Shown here piece after piece: positions 9,478 to 19,035 of a DNA stretch of 25,000 nucleotides. Position 1 is the first letter of the stretch, and each line of letters starts with the position of its first letter. The stretch lies in contig CM022677.1 of assembly GCA_012295275.1 (NCBI GenBank), positions 23,633,235-23,658,234 of the forward strand. Direction: 5' to 3'. Position numbers and translations under genes: made by a program. The notes under the pieces are model-generated. The model had not been told where the DNA came from. It ran no database searches and worked only from the letters and a program-made list of their open reading frames with translations. The DNA comes from Chrysomallon squamiferum. Lineage: Eukaryota; Mollusca; Gastropoda; Neomphalida; Peltospiridae.

Positions 9478-10098
9478 CTGAAAGCAAAGTGTTCAGTTTT
9501 TTACTTTTATTATTTTTATTTATTTATTAGTTTTATTAATTTTTTATTTTTGTATTTTTGTTTTTTTTTTTTTCTATTGTCACATTCAATTTTAAAGTGG
9601 GTACGTACTAAAGTAGTATTTCAACTTATATATGCCAGAGCATATTCAAATGTGTAAAATAATATTTCTGTTAGTTTCATTCTCAGCTATATAGATGTTT
9701 TTATAAAATTTTATTTATCGTTATTATTAATTTATTTTGTGCATAAAAATTCAAACAAACTTGAATTAACATTGCTTTATGATAGCTAATTTTCTAAAAT
9801 ATGTAATACACTTTTATTTATATAAAACATACTGATAATTAAACTAGTTTATAATGATTTCTAATGATAATAATGAAATATTACTTTAATAGATGTTTGT
9901 CCTTCTTTTTTTCCTCTTCTTTTAATTAACATATTATACTTTTTTATCACACTACATATGATACAAATACTGTCACTATACATCTTATACTACTACTACC
10001 ACTTCTACTACTACTAGTAGTACTCCTATTTCTACTACTACTACTACTACTACTACTACTAATCCTAGTAACAGTAATAATAATAAGAATCTTGCTAC
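9478..10098 (-). other. Intron C3 to B3
   Basis: It contains a CTA trinucleotide array at about 9988-10062 next to the C3 donor, and AT-rich text (9880-9930) related to the unit-2 repeat blocks. Confidence 0.7.
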
Positions 10099-10287
10099 CA
10101 CAGTGTTTTATAACAAAACACATGCGTTTCCGTATATCTTCATGGTCCCCTTGACATGGCAATCCTTGTCCTATAGGTGCAGGATTATTGCATTTTCTTT
10201 GAAAAGCAACATACTTATTTCCATATCCACAAGTGACAGTACAATGACCTTTTGCTGTAACTTCCCATTCACCCCAAGCACCATGAA
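10099..10287 (-). CDS. TSP1 exon C3
   Basis: The 62-residue module starts HGAWGEW, contains CTVTCGYGN, CNNPAP and CQGD and ends IKHC. All six cysteines, WxxW and the CxxTCxxG motif are present. The acceptor is gttttaag at 10288-10289 with a long T tract just upstream. The donor TGTG|gtagca after 10099 is in phase 1, directly after the last cysteine codon as in C4. A TTA/TAG trinucleotide tract follows the donor. Confidence 0.9.
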
Positions 10288-10439
10288 CTTAAAACAACAA
10301 CAAAAAAAAAAAAAAAAACTTATGTTGATGTAAAACTGCTATAAAACAGAAATTAGTTTGAAAAAGAATTAAACAAAAAGAGAAATCATAATAACAGTTG
10401 ATTATTCAGAAGTAACTGTAATGTGTGAGAGAGTGAGAG

Positions 10440-10497
<58 letters not shown>

Positions 10498-11053
10498 GAA
10501 TCTGCCTCATTAGAATTTGTTGTAATTATAAACTATATTATTATCCAAGATTCTAAAGGGGCTCGTTTTCAGACTCATGATTCTAAACAACATATGGATC
10601 AAACTAAATAAACATGAGAATAGCAAAGTGTTTAAAGATGTGATGACTTTGACTTTAGCCTATAATTTTACCATATGGATCTGGTGATCATAAAAATAAA
10701 AGGTGTCTTAAAAGGTACAAAACATGCAAAATAATGTTTTTGTTTTTTTTAATTTTTTTTGTTTTTTTTTTTTTTTTTGTTTTTAAATAGTTGCAAATGA
10801 ATGTTAAGTTTTGAACTGTTGTAAGTTTTGTACAATGTACATGCCAAGTACACATCAATATAATAATAATAATAATAATAATAACAACAACAACAATAAT
10901 AATGTTGATGATGATGATTATGATAAATAAATAAATAAATGAAAGATATATCCATTATGAGTAACTGCATAAGTCAGGATAGTCAAAATGAGACTTACAC
11001 ATACTTTGTTATGCAACACATATTAACGAATCCATGTCTCGGTTTTGATTTCC

Positions 11054-11138
<85 letters not shown>

Positions 11139-11148
11139 GTTATTATTA

Positions 11149-11198
<50 letters not shown>

Positions 11199-11218
11199 TT
11201 CTTTCTTATTTAACTTAC
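10288..11218 (-). other. Intron D3 to C3
   Basis: It holds a GA run at about 10441-10492, T runs near 10740-10780, an AAT/AAC run at about 10859-10925 and a TTA array at about 11056-11198. Poly-Leu and poly-Tyr open frames here are repeat artefacts. Confidence 0.75.
11056..11198. repeat. TTA trinucleotide array beside the D3 donor
   Basis: About 47 TTA units with two TTG interruptions, starting some 20 bases past the D3 splice donor. Confidence 0.9.
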
Positions 11219-11395
11219 CTGTTTCACATGAATCCTCTCTGCACTTTTCTACACGGGATTTTACATAAGTTCCATAACAATAGCAGTTTTTGCCGACACA
11301 CTGTCTAGAGTTATATATATACCTTTCACATTTGTGTGAGCATACATCACTGAAATCTGTACTCCACTCTGTCCACTGCGCTCTGTTGCAAGTGT
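11219..11395 (-). CDS. TSP1-like exon D3
   Basis: The 58-residue module starts TCNRAQWTEW and contains CSHKCERY, RQCVGKN, CYCYG, EKC and DSC. Besides the six framework cysteines there is one more in CYCYG and one at the second residue, so free thiols or an extra bridge are possible. The acceptor is ctccccag at 11396-11397 and the donor is ACAG|gtaagt after 11219, with phase 1 at both ends. A TTA repeat of about 140 bp begins about 20 bases beyond the donor. Confidence 0.9.
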
Positions 11396-11597
11396 CTGGG
11401 GAGCAAAAGAATATATATATATATATTTGTTATGTGACTTGTGGTATTGGAAATTTTGCAGTTCCTTTCTTTATATAAAAGTCCTTTTTTATAATATTCT
11501 TAAATAACAATGATTATTTGTGGGTTTTTTTTTTTTTAAATAATAACAAAACAAGTAACTTTCCACACACATACACACATGGGTTAGTGTGAATATT

Positions 11598-11637
<40 letters not shown>

Positions 11638-12135
11638 CAAAATAAAAAAATAAAATGAACGTGTATAAAATAACTAAGTGAAGTTCTGGTGTTTTAAATA
11701 ATATCTGAAATTTTCAGTGACTATACATATTCACTCATTTATTTATGTATGTATATATGTGTGTGTCTGTGTGTTTGCGTGCATGTGTGGGTATGTGTGT
11801 TAATAACAAGCTATTTGTCGAAGTGAGAGAGATCTTGCCACAGCTTTCACCTTTTCTACAACCTTCAGATTATAAATTTAATTATTTTATTTTAACATAC
11901 TGTTGGAGACTAATTTGGACTTTATGACTCTTTTAATAATATTTCACATTTTAGACAGAAAAAAAAAAAAAAAAAATTAATAAATAGAATAAACACTTGT
12001 AAAAACATAAATCATGTGGGGGAATGTTCAGATTCATTGTTCATGAGAGAGAAGTCAACAAATAATATATGACTTTAAAAAGACGACCTATTCTGCAGAC
12101 TATAAACCATACATATCTGATTCTCTGTTACATAC
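11396..12135 (-). other. Intron A4 to D3
   Basis: It contains a TA run at about 11604-11634, TG-rich sequence at 11755-11800 and an A run at 11961-11976. No exon was recognised. Confidence 0.7.
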
Positions 12136-12306
12136 CTTTGTCACAGCAGTCTCTGTTGTCAACACGCTGACTATCACCAGGACAAGGTGCGCCACTTGGA
12201 CTGGGTGCAGGATTTATACACAGTCTTTGGTGAATAACTTCCTGCTGACAGTTGAAACCACATTTTTTAACTCTCTGAAGAAACCAACTATTCCATCCAC
12301 CATTGA
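12136..12306 (-). CDS. TSP1 exon A4
   Basis: The 56-residue module starts NGGWNSWF, contains CGFNCQQ and the core CINPAPSPSG, and ends NRDCCDK. The acceptor is tttcag at 12307-12308. The donor AAAG|gtatgt after 12136 is the best donor of any A exon and keeps the CC pair, which is why I take it as the ancestral A boundary. Phase is 1 at both ends. Confidence 0.9.
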
Positions 12307-15113
12307 CTGAAATACAAACCTTCAGTCTGTGTATCTTCTAAGTATATTCTAAATATAAAATAAGTTCATGAAACCAATTACAGCTGTGTTTTTGCCTTTA
12401 TCTAATTATTTCTCCCAAATATGTCGGAAAAAAAAAAAAAAATTATTATAATCATGAGCTATGGAAATTCATTTCTTTTTTACAATCTGTTTTTTTCTAT
12501 TAAACAGTCTAAGAAATAATTTGTGTAAAGTACATTATACACCCCATTCATTACAGTTGACAGACAGATGTAGGTAAATTGTTTCATATGCCAGCACTTA
12601 ATGTTATTTGCATGTACTATGTGAACTGAAGATATGCCATTTGGCACAAGAAATGAATTATTCAGATGTGTTGTTACCAGTGGAGGAATAAAATGTTTTT
12701 TTTTAAAGTTTAGTAAATAAAACAATAAATAAAATGCTTTTTTTACTTTTCTTTCTTGACATATTTTATGCCATTACTATTATTATTATTATTATTAGCA
12801 GTATCAGCAGCAGCAGCAGTAGTAGTAGTAGTAGAAGTAACAGTATTAGTAGTAAAAGTATGTGTGTTTGTCTATTTTAATATGAAGAAATCAATTAAAA
12901 ATATTGTCAGTACTTCCAGATTATTCTTGCATTTGTATCTGATGGTCAACCTCTGCTAATAAAAACATATGACAATAAATTATTTCCAAATCACAATTTT
13001 ATCCAAATGCTGCAGATTTAAGAGTTTTAAATTTGAAACGAACTACAGGTTCCAATGATCATTTCTTTTTATTCCATAAAGAGACACAATCCGAAATCAG
13101 TTGATTGACATTTCACACTAATAGCTCTGATATCTTTTGGCAGCCATCTTTAAATACTGGTCTGAAAAGTCAGATTTTATCCACATTTTTTCCCCATGAT
13201 ATAGTCTTGATATTTTCTAAGTTAAACATCTTCTGGCCAATCTTCATTCAGACCCAGCTAGTCTGGCTTGTGATGCATTCATGAAAATGATGAAATCAAA
13301 TTCTTCTGTTGCTTTTTAACTTGTAAGAGCATAACATTGACACTATATTTCTTCTATAACAAACCGTAACCTGAAAGCTTCAGATGCTGATCTTATTAAG
13401 ATCATTTGTAGATTTTATTAAGATCAAAATTGACTGAAGTAAAAAATTAATATTGTTCATAGAAAATAAACTTTAATTCTATTCATTATCAGTCAGGTGT
13501 AATATGAATGAAGACTAGTGTACTTTACTGTCATGAAATTAATACATTTTATTTTATTACATTATACTGCATACTTGGCTGTTTATCCAATTCAGCACAG
13601 CATACAGGCAAATATTACACATCTTTATCATTGTCTATGTATGAAAAACTGTATGAGAGGCAGTTAATGTACTCTCAATGGGATTAATACTATAACAAAT
13701 ATTTGTCAAATTTTCTGTTTGTCTTATTAAAACACAATGAAATTATATAGAGCCCAAAAAGGTAACACAGAAAATATTCGCATAACCTTTTTGTTGTACG
13801 TAACCCTTTTTTATGAATTAAGTTATGAAGAATTTCATTATCATTTCAAACAGCATTTCATTTGGTTCCACAATTAGTTGTTCACGGAATATGCTGAAAT
13901 AAATCCAATCTTTATGATTAATATATTGGAAGAGGTAAAACTATTAAAGTAACTTTTCATTTCTTCTGAAAACATCTGCCGCTCCTCCCAAAAAAAATAT
14001 ATAAAAACTTCAGATCTTCCTAAGTAGTTAAATTTTAGCTCTATATTATACTAGTATTAATAAATTCCAAAATGTTAATATTATTCTGCTTCCATTTGCA
14101 GAATGAAAGCAACTCTTGAAATATGTTGACAATGTCAAGGTTAGTTGTTTGTTTTATTGGGATATCCTATTCACTACTGAGAAGTATATTCTGACAGCTA
14201 CGTTGAAAGGCAAGAAGGCTGCGAAGTGCCAACATTTCAGATACAGCGAACTGCATTTTATTTTCAACAATGATAATAATGATCGTTTAGGCAATTTCCT
14301 TTTACAACAGATAGGAAAATACTATAGGAAAAAGTTGACAATGTAAATGCAGTCCTTAGATGTAAGATAAATAAAAGATTATTAATGTATTCCTGTTAAA
14401 CGAACAACAGAGCTTCTCTGTATAAGAGATGCTGGAAACACTAACACGATTCAGTGGTTACCTACCTTTATAGATAACTTAGTATTATTATGTAAACAAC
14501 ACAGTCAGTTTATTGGTGAGATTCTTTCTCTTATGTTGTTGTTCACAGGAATCTCTAACATCTGCTACTGCCTCTTTTCTTCACAACGACTCCCATGCAT
14601 TAACACCTCCATTAAAATTATGCCTGCAAATTTTGAACAGCGCTCTACATTTTCTAGATGAGAAAAACACTATTAGAAAACTCAGTAATCTGCTAACCGT
14701 TCATGCTCCTTGCAACATTCTCTATCCTGTCTTTTTCCTACATTTCAGCAGTCTTCGCCCCTCTTTCTCTAGCAGAAAACTAATGTAAAACGTACACAAA
14801 CCACGCATTTGTAGTCCTAGCTAGGGCTTGAAAAGTTAAAATGGCGACGTTTATGAAATAGCGAAATTTTATTGTCTTATCAGAACTTAGCCACCAGACA
14901 CAAATGCAATACCATGCTGGAAGGATAAAAACAGATTTAAGGCTGGTACTTCAGTGCACGATTCATTTCAGAACCATTTATGTCTAGAAACTGCATTAAA
15001 ATTCTTAGAACATAATGAACAGTAATTATATTTTATTTACATATTTACAGGATTAAGACACCGAATAACTCATCAGACCAAAAGGTAAAAAGAAAAGAAA
15101 AAGCTGGTTATAC
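12307..15113 (-). other. Intron B4 to A4, the longest array intron
   Basis: This 2.8-kb stretch contains TTA/GCA/GTA trinucleotides at 12775-12855 and otherwise unique-looking sequence. Part of it (about 14400-14900) is less AT-rich than its surroundings. Short plus-strand open frames at 14116-14346 and 14513-14788 have no features I recognise. An old insertion is possible but not shown. Confidence 0.6.
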
Positions 15114-15323
15114 CAACACATTCTTCTTTGAGGCAGTTCTCTGTGGCAACTTTGTTTTCTGAACCACGACAGTACTTTGCTCCTGCTCCTGTAGGTGGAG
15201 GACTGTCACATGTTCGAACGTTAAAAACAAATCGTATTCCAACTCCACAAGACCCATAACACATACCTGTTGTCTTCCCCATCCACAGACTCCATCCACC
15301 ATCCAGGGTCCAAACTCCATCCT
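15114..15323 (-). CDS. TSP1 exon B4
   Basis: The 69-residue module starts DGVWTLDGGWSLW, contains CYGSCGVG, RTCDSPPP and YCRG, and ends KEECV. Six cysteines, WxxW and the CxxSCxxG O-fucosylation-type motif are intact. The acceptor is tttcag at 15324-15325 and the donor is GTTG|gtataa after 15114, with phase 1 at both ends. It is the most diverged of the B exons; the others share NGGKKC or similar, which is GAGAKYC here. Confidence 0.9.
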
Positions 15324-16216
15324 CTGAAAATAAAGCGTTCATAACGATGTTATGTTTCCTTTTCAGTTTTCAACTGCAGCAATATTAAGGTGAATCTATT
15401 TCAATGAAACAAGATAATGTAATTATTCTGCCTGAGGACATTCAAGTGCATAAATATATATATTTATGTTATTACATTTATTTTCACATTTCTTTTATTT
15501 ATATCTTCTTTTATTAATTTAATTAGTAATTTTTTGTTTTAATATATTATTATTACTGTCATTATTATTAATGTTGTTTCAGTTTCATTTAATTATTTAT
15601 TTATGCAAAACAATTTTAACTATTAGAAAAAAATATATAATAATAAAACAAATTTTGGAACATTTTATGTATTAGACATCTGATAGTATACACTGTTTAA
15701 CTATAGATTTGATAAACGGAAATGATAAAAACACTTTTCTTAAGTAAAGCACAGTAAAAAATAAAAAATAAAAAATAATAACAATAATAATAAATAATGA
15801 AAAAATTAATTAAGTTCATCTTTCATCATTTGAAGGAAGAAACATTAATTTTCATAATTGTTTTTTTAGAGATTTTTTAGGGGATTACCTGATTTTCTTA
15901 AAAGTGGGGTTTACAGCCTCACCTGTTTATATTCTGGACACCAAGATCCTACCACAGTTGCTGCAGTAAAATTATGAATATGCAAATCACTAAAGAATAT
16001 ATATATCCCAAACACATACCTTGTTTATTTTTATGAGTCAAAGCAATTTCTGACGCCTTAAATATGACAATTTTATGCATTGGGTGAAGACAGCTTGTTT
16101 GATTATGATAAAAATACTTTTTCTCTTTTTCCATCTTTTTCGTCCACATTTATTTTGTTACTGAAAATTTTTCCAAATGAAAATGAAAAATGTAGAAATA
16201 TTATTGGTATTTTTAC
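15324..16216 (-). other. Intron C4 to B4
   Basis: AT-rich with short AAT runs near 15775-15800. No coding exon was recognised. Confidence 0.7.
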
Positions 16217-16405
16217 CACATCCATTACGCACGATGCAACGTTCTTTAAATATATTATGTTCTTCTCCTTGACAAGTCAGTCCTTGGCCTTTTGGAGCAG
16301 GATTATCACACACTCTTTGAAAATGAATGTTTCTGTATCCATATCCACAAGTGACAGTGCAGGAACCTTTACTCTGAAGATGCCAACTACCCCAATTTCC
16401 ATTCA
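16217..16405 (-). CDS. TSP1 exon C4
   Basis: The 62-residue module starts NGNWGSW, contains CTVTCGYGY, CDNPAPKGQG and CQGE and ends RNGC. All six cysteines and the CxxTCxxG motif are present. The acceptor is tttttgtag at 16406-16407 and the donor is TGTG|gtaaaa after 16217. Both ends are phase 1, and length equals C3. Confidence 0.9.
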
Positions 16406-17506
16406 CTACAAAAATTATTATATGTACAAGTAAGAGTGAACAAAACAAACCAAAAAACCGCCCCAAAAAACCCACTACAATCAAACAAAAACTAATTTGA
16501 ATAAAATAAACATACAAAGGATATTCTTTTAGAACAAGAAAACATTGGAGAGAGGGACAGAGAGTTCACTTTTTCAGGGAGAACCCTCAGAATGTTTATT
16601 TCCTTACAGATTTCATGACCTTGAAATAAAATTAATATGCTGAATGCTGTGTACAGTGTGAGAAAACATTTGGTACAAATCCAGCTTAGAATGAAATGAT
16701 ATTCAGACAGGGAATATCAACTATATAAATTAAATAAATTTGTCTTCTCTATAAATAAAACCCCCAAAATATGTATAAATAATGGAAGTTTCAGTATAAT
16801 TTGTTTCTGCTTTATTTTGATGTTTGCTTTTGTGTGTGTGTTGCTCTTATTGTTTTTTGTTTGTATGTTACTAGGATTTTCTAAATTTCTTTTTTTTTGT
16901 TAATTTTTTTCTCTATTAACTATTAAGGCTTTTTGATATATTTTACTAAACCTAAAAGTCTGATAAAATGAGTTGCTTTTCAGAAAAATACAGAAATGAG
17001 GTATTAGTACCACTTGAAATGTCTGCATTTCTACTTGTTTATCTGTTCTAACAGGAGTTACTGCATGACAAACATGCAGAAAAAGACTTTCAAAGTATTC
17101 ATTTTATTTTTTGATATTTTCCTTAGTTACCCTCAACATTTCTCAATCAAATTTGGTCAACTGAAAATTATTAACATTGTCATGATATTCTGCTAACAAG
17201 AATAGAAAAGCTTTGTTAGAAAACTATGGAGGTCAGTTCATTATTTTCTAGTCATAACCATTGTTAAGAAAAATTAATAATCTGCACTAGCTTTATTCTT
17301 TGGTTTACATGAACACAGCTGACCTAAATTTGGAACAATTAAACAGCTTTTTCTTGATACTGTGTTAATACATAAAATAAAATCCTTGTTATTACATCAG
17401 GATAATGAACAATTGCAATATCCCCAACTCCAAGATGCCACATAATCCCCAGTTTGAATGCAAGACCACATATAGGAATATTGTTTCAGTTTCTCACTCA
17501 ACATAC
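16406..17506 (-). other. Intron D4 to C4
   Basis: It has only a short, degenerate GA-rich run at about 16547-16565, at the place where units 1 to 3 have GA microsatellites. Nothing coding was seen. Confidence 0.7.
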
Positions 17507-17692
17507 CTATTAGACATGAACCTTCTTTGCACTGCTCTAAATGAGACTTAACAAAAGTTCCATCACAATAGCGGTTTTCCCCAATACATATTCTGGTGTC
17601 ATAGACATATCTTTCACATGAATGTTGGCATTCACCAGTGAATTCTCTTTCCCATGATGTCCATTTTACTTTTTGTGCTCTATTCCAAGCTT
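17507..17692 (-). CDS. TSP1-like exon D4 (first recognised array exon)
   Basis: The 61-residue module starts AWNRAQKVKWTSW and contains CQHSCERY, RICIGEN, YCDG, LEQC and GSC. The acceptor is tcccccag at 17693-17694 and the donor is ATAG|gtatgt after 17507, with phase 1 at both ends. It is the most 5' TSP1 exon I can identify. It needs an upstream exon ending in phase 1, so it is not itself a first coding exon. It has three more residues than D3 before the WxxW. Confidence 0.9.
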
Positions 17693-18865
17693 CTGGGGGA
17701 AAAAAATAAAAATAATAATTTAAAAAATATAAAAAACTGACTACTTCTCTGTTTAGCAAGAGGTGGTGTGTTTCTAAGCTACTGAAAACTTTAGAAGTCC
17801 TATTTCATAACTGCTAATAGAGAATAAATAGCTCCTTTAACAGCAATATGTTCATTTATTTTATTTATTTAATTAATTTATTAAGTTATTTATTACTATA
17901 ATTTTGTTTATGTTTATCTAAATATACATTATACATGGCAAAATTGCACAAGTTGATTTTATATAAGAAGTAATGCACTTACCTTCACTAATTTAGATAA
18001 TGTACATTATAAATGTCTGATAAATATTGTAAACAGATTCAATATGTATATCTGTGTGTTTATATTTAATCTGAACATTAAATACTGCAGCTAGGTTCCT
18101 TAACTTGTTTACATGCTTTATTTTCCAGATGATTTTCAATTAAACTATAATTACTGATCCTTATTAATAAAATAATATAATTAAAATATACAAATAAAGC
18201 AATGTTATTGAGTATATTTTTAATTTTTTTTATTTCTTATTTTTATTTTACTACTCTTCATTATTAATTTTTTCAATTTTGTAATAAATATGGAACAGTC
18301 TGAGTTATTATTAGTTTCTTACCAGGCGTGGATGTTTTACATATCTGAATAAAATCTGAACCTGATCACTCATTTCTTACCTCTGCTGTTTCGGCTGTAA
18401 CATGCTATCACTGAATTTGCTTGTATAGTGTGTGTAATAGACTGCTGTTAACCAGATATTTGTTGTTGTTTTTTCAAGCTATTTCACAGTATGTATTTTT
18501 TTTAAACTATCTTTTTTATGTAGAACATGACAACATTCATACATACATAAATATGAATTACATTCTGGGCTGCATTTACCCAGTCATGGCCCAACTTGAA
18601 AATGCTGCATTAAATGTTGTCAGTTTCTATTTATTTATAATACCATTTATAGCATGTGCTAGAAGCTCCACACTGCTTTAATTTGTCCTTGATTACAGCA
18701 GTTAATCAACTAATTTAACAGTTGTTACATTTTATATTATATTATATTTAATATAAACAAACTATACAAACCATATAAAATCATATATTCCTGGATTACA
18801 ATTAATACAGTAATAGACTTCATGTCGACTTGTTTTATCTACAGGAAAACAATATTTAAAAATAA

Positions 18866-18914
<49 letters not shown>

Positions 18915-18987
18915 AAAAAAATGTGAAAAACAAATAATTTAAAAGAAACTGAAATATTAAAATAATTATATTATTTAAGTATTAACA

Positions 18988-19035
<48 letters not shown>

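Larger units (their letters stand above)
227..17692 (-). other. Partial gene: tandem TSP1-repeat extracellular protein, 16 exons in four D-C-B-A units
   Basis: Sixteen minus-strand exons each encode one thrombospondin type 1 repeat. In transcript order they run D4-C4-B4-A4-D3-C3-B3-A3-D2-C2-B2-A2-D1-C1-B1-A1. Exon starts of one type recur every 3.1-6.3 kb. Each module has a WxxW motif and six cysteines in the TSP1 order. Each exon starts after an AG in phase 1, and most end before a GT in phase 1. TSP1 proteins are secreted or cell-surface adhesion and matrix proteins, for example SCO-spondin, properdin, hemicentin and ADAMTS relatives. No other domain type is seen, so the exact family is not assigned. 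The first and last exons are not in view: the 3' side runs off the left edge and no signal-peptide exon was found on the right. Grouping all 16 exons into one transcript is an inference from order, strand and phase. Confidence 0.85.

Noticed and set aside
10939-11308. Open frames of poly-leucine and poly-tyrosine
   Set aside because: They come from the TTA trinucleotide array beside D3; the true coding here is D3 on the minus strand.
14116-14788. Plus-strand open frames in the long A4-B4 intron
   Set aside because: They have no domain, no splice or start context and no similarity I recognise; probably chance frames or old insertion remnants.
18381-18410. 30-base phase 1-1 mini-exon
   Set aside because: The acceptor is weak and the peptide has no features; kept only as a low-interest observation.
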